A DNA stretch of 64,000 bases from Deinococcus marmoris (GTDB taxonomy: Bacteria; Deinococcota; Deinococci; Deinococcales; Deinococcaceae): contig NZ_MSTI01000091.1 of assembly GCF_001949125.1 (NCBI RefSeq), positions 62,001 to 126,000 on the forward strand. Direction: 5' to 3'. Made by a program: the position numbers and the translations under genes. The stretch's first letter is position 1. Each line of letters starts with the position of its first letter. Positions 9,118 to 18,750 of this stretch are shown piece after piece. The notes beneath the pieces were generated by a model. That model was not told the origin of the DNA, made no database searches, and worked only from the letters and a program-made list of their open reading frames with translations.

Positions 9118-10844
9118 CAGCCGCCCCCAAATCCGCCGAAGCCGCCGCCCTGTCCGCCACCACCGGTACTGACATTCGCGCCGTCGATCAATCCGGCGGG
9201 GGGCTGGTCGATGATCTGCATATCTGCCGTCAGACCGCTGACCACGGCCTGTCCGTTGGCCTGCCCGATCACGGTCACGTTCTGGAGCTTGGCCTTGCCG
9301 CCGTCCAGCAGGTACACCAGCGCCTTATTGTTGTCCGATTGCAGGGCGGTGCTGGGAATCAACGCGCCCTTGCCGACGGTGGAGGCGTACTGAACCGCGC
9401 CCACCGTGCCGAGCGCGGGCAAGGTGTCACCGATAAAGCGGGCGGTGATCGGCACGCTGCCGCCCGTGGGCGAGCCGGGGTTCTGCGCCACCTTGACCAC
9501 GTATTTGCTTTGCCCCGCCAGAAAGCTGAGCTGACGGCCCACGTTCATGCTGGCGGCCTCGGCGGGCGGCACGTTGAAGGTCAGCGTGCGCGCCGTGCTG
9601 ACCAGGCTAAAAGCCGGAGTTCCCGCGTTCAGGTACTCGCCGCCCGTGACCGGCAGCGCCGTGAGCTGGCCGTCGAAGGGGGCCGTGACCTTCACGTTGG
9701 CCGCCGCCGCCTGCGCCTGCGACAGTGAAATCCGCGCGTTGTCCACACTGATCTGAAGGTTGCGCAGCCCCGTGGTGCGCGCCGTGGCGTTGGCGTTCAG
9801 ATTGGCCTGCGCCGTGATCAGGTTGCCCTCGGCCTGCTGCACCGCCAGATTCTGGGCGTCCAGCGCCGTTCTGGCCAGTGCGCCCACGTCGAACAGGGCC
9901 TTGGAGCCTGCGTAGTTCTGCCGGGCATTGCTCAGCGCAAGCTGCGCGGAGGTCACCGCCTGGTTCAGTTGCGTCCGGTTGTCGCTCAGGGTGCTGGACT
10001 GGTTGGCAAGCTGCGCCTGGGCACTTTGCAGGGCGTTCTGGGCGCTCTGTACGCTGGCATTCAGGTCTGGATTGCTCAGCAATACCACGGTCTGCGCGGC
10101 CTTCACGTCCTGCCCCACCTGGGCGTTGATGCTGCTGACGGTGCCGGAACTGCGCGAGTTGACGGTGGCGGTCTGGGCGGCGGCCACCGTGCCGGTGTTG
10201 CTGCGGTTGGTGGTGAGTGTCCCGGTCTTGACGGCCACGGCGGTCACGGGAATGGTGACGCCGCCGCGCGTCCCGCCGGTGCCCGCTCCTCCCGCCCCTG
10301 CTGCGCCCGCGCCCCGGCGAAACTGGCCCTGTCCCGCTCCAGTCTGGCCCGCTCCAGCCTGTCCTCCTCTGGCCTGACCCTCGCCAGCAGCTCCGGCCCG
10401 GCCCTGGCCTGCCGCCGCGTTCTGTCCCGCGCCTGTCTGCCCAGCACCTGTCTGCCCGCCTCCAGCCTCTCCTGCGCCCTGGCGACGGCCTGCGCCACCA
10501 GCGCCCGCCGCACCCTGCCCGGCCTGCGCGCTGCCGAATTGCCCGCCTCCAGATCGGCCAGTGCCAGCCGCTGCGCCCGCACCTGCCTGTCCTGTGGCAG
10601 CCTGGCCCGCGCCCTGAGCGCCTGTGGTTTGTCTGCCCGCGCCGCCAGTCTGCCCAGCCTGGCGCTGGCCAAAGCCGCCTCCGGCCTGCGGGGCGGCGGG
10701 CGTCTGGCCCAGGCGGTAGCCGCCGTAGGCCGCCACGCACAGCAGCGGAATGGTGATGGCCCAGGCGGGCAGGCGGCGGCGCGGCGCACGGGTCGAAGCG
10801 CCGCGCGGTGGATTTTCAGGAACGGGGACTTCAGGACTGGACAT
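9117..10844 (-). CDS. Periplasmic membrane fusion protein of RND efflux system with long low-complexity insert
   Basis: Adaptor linking the RND pump to the outer-membrane channel. A membrane anchor lies near residues 28-46. Residues 51-195 are almost entirely Gly, Ala, Gln, Thr and Arg with [13 protein letters not shown] repeats. The HlyD/AcrA core then starts: a lipoyl-like half motif near [21 protein letters not shown], an alpha-hairpin of about 120 residues rich in Ala/Gln/Asn, a second lipoyl half ([20 protein letters not shown]), and beta-barrel and membrane-proximal domains. The C-terminus ends in a run of glycines. The family is certain. The long insert could span a thick cell wall or periplasm, but that is inference. 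Confidence 0.92.
   Translation of the reverse strand: MSSPEVPVPENPPRGASTRAPRRRLPAWAITIPLLCVAAYGGYRLGQTPAAPQAGGGFGQRQAGQTGGAGRQTTGAQGAGQAATGQAGAGAAAGTGRSGGGQFGSAQAGQGAAGAGGAGRRQGAGEAGGGQTGAGQTGAGQNAAAGQGRAGAAGEGQARGGQAGAGQTGAGQGQFRRGAGAAGAGGAGTGGTRGGVTIPVTAVAVKTGTLTTNRSNTGTVAAAQTATVNSRSSGTVSSINAQVGQDVKAAQTVVLLSNPDLNASVQSAQNALQSAQAQLANQSSTLSDNRTQLNQAVTSAQLALSNARQNYAGSKALFDVGALARTALDAQNLAVQQAEGNLITAQANLNANATARTTGLRNLQISVDNARISLSQAQAAAANVKVTAPFDGQLTALPVTGGEYLNAGTPAFSLVSTARTLTFNVPPAEAASMNVGRQLSFLAGQSKYVVKVAQNPGSPTGGSVPITARFIGDTLPALGTVGAVQYASTVGKGALIPSTALQSDNNKALVYLLDGGKAKLQNVTVIGQANGQAVVSGLTADMQIIDQPPAGLIDGANVSTGGGGQGGGFGGFGGG
10260..10694 (-). repeat. Low-complexity Gly/Ala/Gln repeat tract inside the fusion protein
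   Basis: About 435 bases encode 145 residues of imperfect GQ(T/A)GAGQ-like repeats directly after the membrane anchor. The DNA itself is degenerate-repetitive (recurring CTG-CCC-GCx blocks), so slippage and length variation between strains are likely. Confidence 0.8.
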
Positions 10845-10867
10845 GCTTTACGACACCACCTTTGTAC

Positions 10868-10886
10868 GAAAGTTTGACGAAGACCG
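10868..10886 (+). promoter_or_regulatory. Candidate response-regulator site upstream of the fusion protein
   Basis: The sequence GAAAGTTTGACGAAGACCG lies 24 bases before the fusion-protein start and matches the site at 13512-13530 upstream of the first TolC-like gene. It sits in the 137-base gap between the two halves of the efflux locus. It could let the same regulator control both promoters. Confidence 0.35.
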
Positions 10887-10981
10887 GGGCCATTGATCGT
10901 CAAGGCTGAAGGGGTGGTGGATGAACGGCGGCACATCGAGCAGCAGGTGGGCCATCCGCACTGTTTGTGCCGTTCCCGTGG

Positions 10982-12079
10982 TCACAGCGTTCCCCCAATC
11001 CCGGTCAGGTTCTGCCCGCTGGCCACGGAGAGGGCGGCCAGGGCCTCCAGCACGTTGTCCTGCGCCTGGAGACGTGAATACTGGGACTTCTTCAGCGCCA
11101 GTTGCGAGGTCTGCAAGTCCACCGTGCTGATGGTGCCGCTTTTCAGGCGGGCGGCGTCCTGGTTGTAGGTCTTGAGGGCCGCCGCCTCACGCGCTCCAGC
11201 CACGCTCAGCAGCTCGTAGCTGTTCTGGGCGGTCTGATACGCGCTGGCCAGCGACTGCGTGGCACTCTTTCCAGCGCTGTCCACGCCCCGTTGCGCGTTC
11301 GCCAGCGCGGTGCGGGCGTCCTGCAAGGTGCGGGCCGGAGTAAAATCGTTGTCGGCCAGTTTGACGTTCAATTGCGCGGCGGCTAGGTCATTGTTCGCCG
11401 AGACCTGCGCGGTCAGCGTATTCAGGCCCGCCTGCAACTTGCTCAGGGTGGTGCTGAGTTTCGGGGCGCTGGCCGCTCCCGCCGCCCGCACGCCGCTCCC
11501 CAGTCCGGTCAGCGTGGAGAGGCGCGCGCTGGCGAGGCTGACCTGGGCCTTTGCGTCCGCCAGATTCTGCTGGCTGCCCGACAGCGTGTTCTGGGCGTTG
11601 GTCACGTCCAGCGCGGTGGCGTTGCCGATGCCCTGCTTGACCTGCGCCACCTGCACCGCCTTGCTGTCCACCGAGGCTTGCAGCGTTTGCAGGGCCACGT
11701 TCTCCTGCGCCTCCAGCAGCGCCGTGTAGGCCGTGACGGTGCTTTGCAGGGTGTTCATGCGTGCGCCGCGCAGCGCGGCCTGCGCCTGGGATTCGCCCCC
11801 GGACGCGCCGAGTTTGGCGGCCACCAACGCGCTGGGATCGGCCTGCGCGGCGCGGTTGGCGGCCTGCGCCTTGTCCAGATTGGCCTGCGCCGTCTTCACG
11901 TCGGCGTTGTTGGCAAGGGCGGCGGTGACGGCGGCAGTGGCCGTGACGTTGGGGGAGGTCTGTGCGACGGAGGTCTGTGCGACGGAGGTCTGTGCGGCGG
12001 AGGTCTGGGCAGCGGAGGTCTGGGCGGCGGCCACCCCAAGAACGAGGGCGGTGGTCAAAAGAATGCTTTTACGGTTCAC
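10982..12079 (-). CDS. TolC-like outer-membrane efflux protein (short paralogue)
   Basis: Outer-membrane-factor family protein, 365 residues, shorter than classical TolC (about 470). Start is GTG 12079, whose bases overlap the previous gene's stop as GTGA. The signal peptide (SILLTTALVLGVAAA) runs into five AQTS repeats encoded by a 15-bp tandem repeat. The rest is long alpha-helical, Ala/Gln/Leu-rich coiled coil with recurring AQANLDKAQAANRAAQ and QNTLSGSQQNLADAKAQ patterns typical of the periplasmic tunnel helices. The beta-strands expected for an outer-membrane barrel are hard to see, so it may be a partial or specialised channel. It is paired with a full-length paralogue upstream and the fusion protein downstream. 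Confidence 0.78.
   Translation of the reverse strand: MNRKSILLTTALVLGVAAAQTSAAQTSAAQTSVAQTSVAQTSPNVTATAAVTAALANNADVKTAQANLDKAQAANRAAQADPSALVAAKLGASGGESQAQAALRGARMNTLQSTVTAYTALLEAQENVALQTLQASVDSKAVQVAQVKQGIGNATALDVTNAQNTLSGSQQNLADAKAQVSLASARLSTLTGLGSGVRAAGAASAPKLSTTLSKLQAGLNTLTAQVSANNDLAAAQLNVKLADNDFTPARTLQDARTALANAQRGVDSAGKSATQSLASAYQTAQNSYELLSVAGAREAAALKTYNQDAARLKSGTISTVDLQTSQLALKKSQYSRLQAQDNVLEALAALSVASGQNLTGIGGTL
11954..12028. repeat. 15-bp tandem repeat, five units
   Basis: Five consecutive 15-bp units (11954, 11969, 11984, 11999, 12014), consensus GGAGGTCTGKGCRRC on the plus strand. The first two are identical and the others differ at one to three positions. On the minus strand they encode repeated AQTS(A/V) just after the signal peptide of the short TolC-like protein. 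Confidence 0.9.
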
Positions 12080-13464
12080 TGGGGGCCTCCGGCGGCGTTT
12101 TGAAGTTGAAGCAGAGTGGTCTGGGCCGTGATGCGGGCGGCCAGCAGATCACGTTCTGCCTGCGCCAGATCCAGTTCGGCGGCGCTCACATCGTCCGCCG
12201 TCCCCGTTCCGGCCTGGAGGCGGGTCTGGGCCGTTTGCAGCGCCAGCCCCGCCACCTGCACGCCCGTTTCGCGGGTCTGCACGGCGATCAACCCCGTCTG
12301 CAAGGTGCTGTAGCGGGTTCGCACGTCCAATTCCACGTTCTGCTGGGCCACGTTCAGAGACAGTTGCGCCTGCGTGACGTTGGCCCCGGCGGCAGACAGT
12401 TGCGCTTTCTGGGCGGGCGAATACACCACGTAGCTGCCCGTGACGCTGGCGCTCAGGCGATTGGAGCCGGTGCCCGCGCCGCTGCCCAGCGGCAGGCTGT
12501 ACCCCGCGCTGACCGTGCCCTGCTGCAAATTCAGTGCCGTGGTCAGGCCACCGCTGCCGCCGGGGCCGTAGCGCACGCTGGCGGTCAGATCGGGCAGGGT
12601 TGCCTCGCGCTGCTGGGTGGTCAGATCGTCCTGCGCGGCCCCCAGCGTGTTCTGGGCCTGGATGACCTCGCTGCGGGTGGCCCTGGCCTGCGCCACCAGC
12701 GCCGACACGTCCGGCAAGGTCACGGTGTCGGGCGGCTGGGTACTGAAGGTCACACGGCCCACCGCGCTTCCCAGGGCTGCCTCCAGCCCCCGCTGCGCCG
12801 CCTCCAGACTGGCGGCGGCCTGCAACCCTGTTCCCTGGGCGCTCTGGACTCCCGCCTGCGCGCTCAGGACGTTCCCGGCAGTGGCGTTGCCTGTGGCCTG
12901 CTGCGTCTGGGCCACGGTGAATTGCCGCTGGCGCAGGGCCAGGGTGCGGGCCGCGATGTCCACGTCCTGGGTTGCCAGCACGGCGGCAAAATACTGCTGC
13001 GCCACGTTCAGCCGCGCCGAGTTCTGCGCGTCCGTCAGTCTGGCCTGGGCCAGCGCCAGACCGCGCTCAGCCGTCTTCAGGCCGCTCTGGTTGCTGGCCC
13101 ACGGTAATAGGCCCAGGCTGATGCTCACGCCCGCCGCCCCGCCCGTGCTGCCCGGAGTGGCGGTGCCGTCGGCGGCAGTGACGGGACCGCTGTACGCCGC
13201 GTTGCCGTTGACCGAGATGGTCAGGCCCAGCGCTGTGCGCGCCGCATTCAGCCCCGTCTGCGCCGTCTGCACACTCAGGCGCGCGGCAGTGATGCTGGGG
13301 GCGGCTTCGAGCTGCGCCAGCGTGGCCTCCAGCGTCAGGGAAGGTGCAGGCTGCGCCACGGCGGTCTGCGCCCCTCCAGTCTGTACGGGGGCCAGCCCAC
13401 ACAGCGCCAGCGTCAAAGAGATCAGCCGCCAGGGAGGCGGCCTTGAAAATCGGTGGGCGGTCAT
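12076..13464 (-). CDS. TolC-like outer-membrane efflux protein (first of two)
   Basis: Outer-membrane channel family, 462 residues. It has a signal peptide in the first 35 residues (LISLTLALCGLAPVQTGGAQT), then two repeated halves of long helices. Examples are LEATLAQLEAAPSITAARLSVQTAQTGL, and the second half starting near PDVSALVAQARATRSEVIQAQNTLGAAQDDL. Between them lies a stretch of beta-type residues (SVRYGPGGSGGLTTALNLQQGTVSAGYSLPL) that fits barrel strands. Start ATG 13464 lies on the efflux side of the divergent promoter facing the response regulator; a longer in-frame extension would run through that regulator and is rejected. It is coupled by GTGA overlap to the second TolC-like gene. 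Confidence 0.85.
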   Translation of the reverse strand: MTAHRFSRPPPWRLISLTLALCGLAPVQTGGAQTAVAQPAPSLTLEATLAQLEAAPSITAARLSVQTAQTGLNAARTALGLTISVNGNAAYSGPVTAADGTATPGSTGGAAGVSISLGLLPWASNQSGLKTAERGLALAQARLTDAQNSARLNVAQQYFAAVLATQDVDIAARTLALRQRQFTVAQTQQATGNATAGNVLSAQAGVQSAQGTGLQAAASLEAAQRGLEAALGSAVGRVTFSTQPPDTVTLPDVSALVAQARATRSEVIQAQNTLGAAQDDLTTQQREATLPDLTASVRYGPGGSGGLTTALNLQQGTVSAGYSLPLGSGAGTGSNRLSASVTGSYVVYSPAQKAQLSAAGANVTQAQLSLNVAQQNVELDVRTRYSTLQTGLIAVQTRETGVQVAGLALQTAQTRLQAGTGTADDVSAAELDLAQAERDLLAARITAQTTLLQLQNAAGGPQ

Positions 13465-13782
13465 ATGGCGCAGTCTGCCCCCGCTCTGCGAACACTCCGC
13501 GCAGGCTTTTCGAAGATTTGGTGAAGACGGTTTTTGTTGCGCTGGGAAAGCGTAGAGGCCGGATTCAATCCCTGAAATCGCACGCCGGGCCTTCGCCCAG
13601 TCTTCACGCAGCGGGACTACAGTGCGGGGTATGAATGGGACTGGTAGAACGTTGAACGGCCAGGGCCGCCTGCCCGGTGCCTGGGCCAGCCCGGTGGCCC
13701 CTCTATCCCCGTCGCCCTCGCGGCGTCTCTGTCCCTCTTTCGCGGCGCCCGAGGGGCTTAAAAACCACCTGTCTGCTGCCAC
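13465..13782. promoter_or_regulatory. Divergent promoter region, efflux operon versus two-component operon
   Basis: No coding frame is supported. The 8-mer GTGAAGAC occurs at 13521-13528 and inverted as GTCTTCAC at 13600-13607. The first sits in GAAGATTTGGTGAAGACGG, which resembles GAAAGTTTGACGAAGACCG at 10868-10886, upstream of the fusion-protein gene (14 of 19 positions). These are candidate binding sites for the OmpR-type regulator encoded alongside. No firm -35/-10 pair was identified. Confidence 0.4.
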
Positions 13783-14471
<689 letters not shown>

Positions 14472-14475
<4 letters not shown>

Positions 14476-15842
14476 GCAAGGCTTCACCGGTCAGCACGCC
14501 ACTGGCCCGCAGGCGGCGTGGCCTCTCATTGGGGGTGACGCTGTTGCTGGCGATGCTGGCGGTGGTGGGCCTGTCGGTGGGCAGTACCTTCGTGTTCTCC
14601 AATCTGGCCGTGCAGAACGAATTTCGCCGCCTGCCACCCGAGATGCAGAGCTACCTGCGCGCCCAGAAAGAGGCGCAGCGGCGGGGCGAGACGGCCACCA
14701 CACCGCTGCCAGCCCAGCCCAGCCCCACGCCGCAGCCCAGTCCACAGCTCGGCCCGCAGTGGCCACCCACATCTGACCTGTTCGGTGCAGGCGGGACCAG
14801 GACAGGCGGGGCGGCGGACCTGCGGCGCAACGACGGGAGCAGTCTGCCGCGCAGGTTCGGCACCCGCAATCAGGATTTTCTGCGCGACATCCAGCAGAGT
14901 CTGCTTCAGGTCGGCCTGCTGGCGGCAGTGGCCTCGGCGTTGCTGGCTTTTTTGCTGTCGCGGCGGCTGGCCCATCCGATCCTGGCCGTGTCGGCGGCGG
15001 CGGCGGGCATGGCCAAGGGAGACCTGAGCATCCGCGCCCCGGTACCCAGCGGCGAGCGTGAACTGGCCGAACTGGCGAGCAACTTCAATGAGATGGCCGA
15101 CAACCTTCAGGCGCTGGAAAACGAGCGGCGGCAGGCGGTGGCCGACATCGCCCACGAACTCAGGACGCCGCTGGCGATCATGCAGGCGCGGCTGGACGCC
15201 CTGGAGGACGGCGTGTACAGCCTGAACGCGGATCAGGTGGCCCTGCTCAGCCAGCAGACCCAGCAACTGACCCGGCTGGTAGACGACCTGCGGACCCTGA
15301 CCCTGGCCGAGGCGGGCCGCCTGAGCCTGCATCTGGGCACGCTGGATCTGGCCGGACTGAGTGCCGGGGTGGTGCGTGACCTGGAGGACCGGGCCGGGGC
15401 GCGGGGCGTCACGCTGCACCTGGACGCACCTGTGGCCATCCAGCTCTATGCCGACGCCGGGCGGGTGCGCCAGATCGCGGTGAATCTGCTGGAAAACGCG
15501 CTGCACTATGCCAGTGGCCGCGTGCAGATCAGCGTGGAAGCGCGGGGAAATTCGGCGTGGCTGTATGTGGACGATGACGGTCCTGGCATCCCCGAGGAGA
15601 GCCGTGAGGCGGTGTTCACGCGCTTTACCCGTCTGGACAGCAGCCGCACGCGCGGCACCGGGGGCAGTGGGATGGGTCTGGCCATTGTCCAGCAACTGGC
15701 GCAGGCCCACGGCGGCGCGGCGTGCGCGGGTCAGGGGCCGCTGGGCGGCGCACGGTTCACGGTGCGGCTGCCCCTGGACGAGCGGGGGACGGCTGTGGAC
15801 GGCTCGGTTCCGGCAAGACTGCGAGAGGCCGTCACCCTCTAA
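14472..15842 (+). CDS. Membrane sensor histidine kinase (BaeS-like)
   Basis: Partner kinase of the preceding regulator, 456 residues, TTG start overlapping the regulator's stop. TM1 spans about 18-42, then a roughly 100-residue extracytoplasmic loop containing a Pro/Gln tract (PAQPSPTPQPSPQLGPQWPP). TM2 is about 144-164, followed by HAMP and the H-box IAHELRTPLAIMQARLD with phosphorylated H228. The N-box VNLLENALHYA, and G-boxes DDDGPGIPEE and GGSGMGLAIVQQL, complete the ATPase domain. The periplasmic loop is low in recognisable domains, so the stimulus cannot be read. About 30 residues follow the ATPase domain, a variable tail. Confidence 0.9.
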
Positions 15843-15967
15843 AATCTTTTGCAAAGCGCAGAGGCTGTGACCCGGTAAATGTCATGAAAAACTGCGGTCA
15901 TGCCCGTTGATCAACAGAATGACCACGGGTTTGCAACGGCCCTGAGGCGCTTTCCCCGCCCAGACGC

Positions 15968-15973
15968 TATGTT
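15968..15973 (+). promoter_or_regulatory. -10 box TATGTT of a probable leaderless promoter
   Basis: TATGTT ends six bases before the ATG at 15980 with no Shine-Dalgarno between them. This TANNNT-to-start spacing is the signature of leaderless transcripts described in Deinococcus. No good -35 was found. Confidence 0.5.
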
Positions 15974-15979
15974 GCAGCC

Positions 15980-18670
15980 ATGACACCCGCGTCCGATGCT
16001 GACCGCTGGCCGGACCCACGGACGCCGCTGGAACTCCTGGCCCACTTCAGTGAGGGTCTGGGCCGGGCTGCCGATCTGCCGGGGCAGCTTCGCCTGACTG
16101 CCGACGTGCTGCGCCAGATTCTGGGAAACGTGACCATCACGTATTGCACGCCCGGAGCAGACCACTGGCAGCCGGTGGCATGGGACGGTCAGGAGCCTTT
16201 AGCGGCAACCAGCCTTGCGGCGGACCTGCCGCCCCTGATCGGGATTTCTGACGTGCCCGAACCCGTCTTTTCTGGGGAGAACGCGCTGTATCCCTTCTCA
16301 TGGGAAGGCCAGCCCTGCGGCCTGCTGCGTGTGGCGCTGCCTGCCGGGCGCGGCTGGACCGGGGAGGAGCGTGCCGTGTTCCGCGCCGTCGGGGGCGCTC
16401 TGGCCCTGGCCCTCCGGCGGGACGCCGCGCAGGACCGCCGCCGCAATACGGGCCGACAGGGGGACGACGAGGCGGCGCTGGACATTTTTGCCGCCTTCAC
16501 CGAGCGCGCCGCCGCCGAGACCGACGTGCTGGCCCTGAGCCGTGAGGCTTACGCAGTCCTGGACGCGCATTTCAGCGATTATGCCAGCGCGTATTACGAG
16601 ATTCAGGACGGGCAGTGGAAGGCGCTGACCTGGACCCGCGAGCTGTCCCCCGAGCAGATCACCATGATCCGCGCCGGATTGCCGCTGGACGCGCCGTCCT
16701 TTGCGCGGGCGATGGAAACCCGGCAACCGGTCTTCATCGACGGCTGGGACCCGGAGAGCGAGCAGATCGACAACACCGCAGACTTTGGCCTGGCCTGTAT
16801 CTACCCGCTGGTGGTGGGCACGCGGGTGCGCGGCATCTTTACCGTGGGCCTGCGGGTGGGCGAGACGTGGCGGGGCCGTGACCGGGGCCTGATGCGGGCG
16901 CTGGGGCGCAGCCTGACGCTGGCGCTGGAGCGTGCCCAGAGCGTGCGGTGGCAGGCCCGCCAGAACGCCGAACTCCAGGCCCGCACCCGCACCCTGGAAG
17001 CCTTCGAGGCCCTGTCGCGCGAGCTGAGTCTGGACGCCGATCCCTACCTGCTGGTGCGGCGTGCCCAGGACATCGCGCTGTCGCTGATGCCGCCGGGCTT
17101 TGCCCTGTACTACGAACCCGAGGGAGAACTGTTCCGCCTCAAAGCGCAGACTGGTTCCTTTGGCAACGACGCCCTCCAGCAGGTGGTGGACGCGGGCCTG
17201 CCCTACCACACGACCCTCAACCTGCGCCGCCCCTACGAGAGCGGGCAGCCGTATTATCAGGACCATTACGACTCAGACACCGATCAGCTTGGCGAACTGG
17301 CGGACAGCGTGGGGGCCACCGCCACCCTGCCGATCATGGTGGCGGGCCGGGTCTGCGGTGTGCTGGCGGTGGGGCTGGATGAATCCAAGCCCTGGACCGC
17401 CACCGAGCGCACGCTGCTCGAAACCATGGCCCGCAGCCTGGGGCTGGCGCTGGACCGGGCCGAGCAGACCCGCCAGTTGCAGGAGGAACGCGCCGCACTC
17501 GCCGCCTTCATGGCCCTGACCGAGTCGGTGGGCAGCGAGACCGACGTGCTGTCGCTGATCCGTCAGGCGGCGGTGGTGCTGGCCGAGGCCCACGATGTGG
17601 ACGTGACCTACTCCGAGCGCGAGGGCGAGCTGTTCAAGATCCGGGTCTGGCCGCCGGGATTTCCGGCAGACCTGCTGGCCGAGACGCAGGCGGGCTACCG
17701 CCCCAACGATCCGGGATTCGAGGCAGCCCAGCGCACCCGCCAGAGCGTCTTTATGGAAGATATAGGTGGGCGGCCCGATGGGCGTCCGGGCGTCGCCCTG
17801 TACCGCGCCCTGGCCTTTCAGCCGTTTTTTCAGGGCGAGACCATGACTGGCATGCTGATCATGGCCTCGCGCCGCCAGGGGCGCTGGCCCGAGCGCGAGC
17901 GTGCGGTGTTCCGGGCGGTGGGCCGCAGCCTGGGGCTGGCCCTGGAGCGCGCCGAGGATGTGCGCCGCCTGGCCCGCAGCAACGCCGAATTGCAGGTGGC
18001 GGTGGACGAACTCGAAGCCTTCGCCTACAGCGTGTCGCACGATCTGCGGACCCCGGTGCGGCACATCAAGGGCTTCAATGCTCTGCTGCGCGCCCGGATC
18101 ATGGATTCCACGGACCTCAAGGCCAGCCACTATCTGGGCGTGATCGACGACGCCGCCAGCCGCATGAACACCCTGATCGACGCCATGCTGGACCTGTCGC
18201 GCACCACCCGCCACCCCCTGCGGGTGGAAGACGTCGATCTGGCCGCCCTGGTGACCTCGGTGCAGGTGGAACTGACCGCCGAGCAGGGAGCGCGGTCCCT
18301 GGAATGGCGGGTGGGGCCGCTGCCCCTGCTCAGCGCGGACCGGCATCTGCTGCGACAGGTCATGGTCAACCTGCTCTCCAACGCGGTCAAATACACCCGC
18401 ACCCGTGCCCAGGCCGTCATCGAGATCCGGGCCGAGGAGCGCCCCGGTGCCTGGACAGTGCTGGTCCGCGACAACGGCGTGGGCTTCGATCCCCGCTACA
18501 CGGACCGGCTGTTCGGGGTCTTCCAGCGTCTGCACCACGAGCGCGAATTCGAGGGCACCGGGGTGGGCCTGGCCAATGTCCGGCGCATCGTGACCCGGCA
18601 CGGCGGAACGGTGGCCGCAGAGACCGAGGAAGGCCAGGGCGCAACCTTCAGCTTTACCCTGCCGCGCTGA
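15980..18670 (+). CDS. Soluble sensor histidine kinase with four GAF-like domains
   Basis: Cytosolic kinase, 896 residues, no membrane segment. Four GAF-like modules follow one another at about 20-150, 165-325, 340-500 and 508-665, each ending in a helix with a recurring (S)LGLALERAE-type sequence. The kinase core resembles phytochrome-type kinases: H-box AYSVSHDLRTPVRHIKGF with H near residue 687, N-box VMVNLLSNAVKYT, G-boxes DNGVGFDP and GTGVGLANVRRI. No PAS or PHY domain or obvious bilin-binding cysteine context was seen, so a phytochrome role is not claimed. It stands alone, with no receiver gene next to it; its partner is unknown. The convergent neighbour is the amino-acid-binding protein on the other strand. 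Confidence 0.85.
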   Translation: MTPASDADRWPDPRTPLELLAHFSEGLGRAADLPGQLRLTADVLRQILGNVTITYCTPGADHWQPVAWDGQEPLAATSLAADLPPLIGISDVPEPVFSGENALYPFSWEGQPCGLLRVALPAGRGWTGEERAVFRAVGGALALALRRDAAQDRRRNTGRQGDDEAALDIFAAFTERAAAETDVLALSREAYAVLDAHFSDYASAYYEIQDGQWKALTWTRELSPEQITMIRAGLPLDAPSFARAMETRQPVFIDGWDPESEQIDNTADFGLACIYPLVVGTRVRGIFTVGLRVGETWRGRDRGLMRALGRSLTLALERAQSVRWQARQNAELQARTRTLEAFEALSRELSLDADPYLLVRRAQDIALSLMPPGFALYYEPEGELFRLKAQTGSFGNDALQQVVDAGLPYHTTLNLRRPYESGQPYYQDHYDSDTDQLGELADSVGATATLPIMVAGRVCGVLAVGLDESKPWTATERTLLETMARSLGLALDRAEQTRQLQEERAALAAFMALTESVGSETDVLSLIRQAAVVLAEAHDVDVTYSEREGELFKIRVWPPGFPADLLAETQAGYRPNDPGFEAAQRTRQSVFMEDIGGRPDGRPGVALYRALAFQPFFQGETMTGMLIMASRRQGRWPERERAVFRAVGRSLGLALERAEDVRRLARSNAELQVAVDELEAFAYSVSHDLRTPVRHIKGFNALLRARIMDSTDLKASHYLGVIDDAASRMNTLIDAMLDLSRTTRHPLRVEDVDLAALVTSVQVELTAEQGARSLEWRVGPLPLLSADRHLLRQVMVNLLSNAVKYTRTRAQAVIEIRAEERPGAWTVLVRDNGVGFDPRYTDRLFGVFQRLHHEREFEGTGVGLANVRRIVTRHGGTVAAETEEGQGATFSFTLPR

Positions 18671-18696
18671 CGCTGGGCCGGGCTGCCGGGCAGCGC

Positions 18697-18735
18697 AAAA
18701 GGCGGCGCGTGGAGATCAGTCTCCACGCGCCGCCT
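18697..18735 (-). terminator. Terminator for the branched-chain-type binding-protein gene
   Basis: A perfect 15-bp stem (18700-18714 with 18721-18735) with a 6-nt loop, followed on the minus strand by TTT GCG. It lies 15 bases past the stop of the leftward gene, between convergent genes, and may stop both transcripts. Confidence 0.65.
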
Positions 18736-18750
18736 AGATCCTCAGACCGC

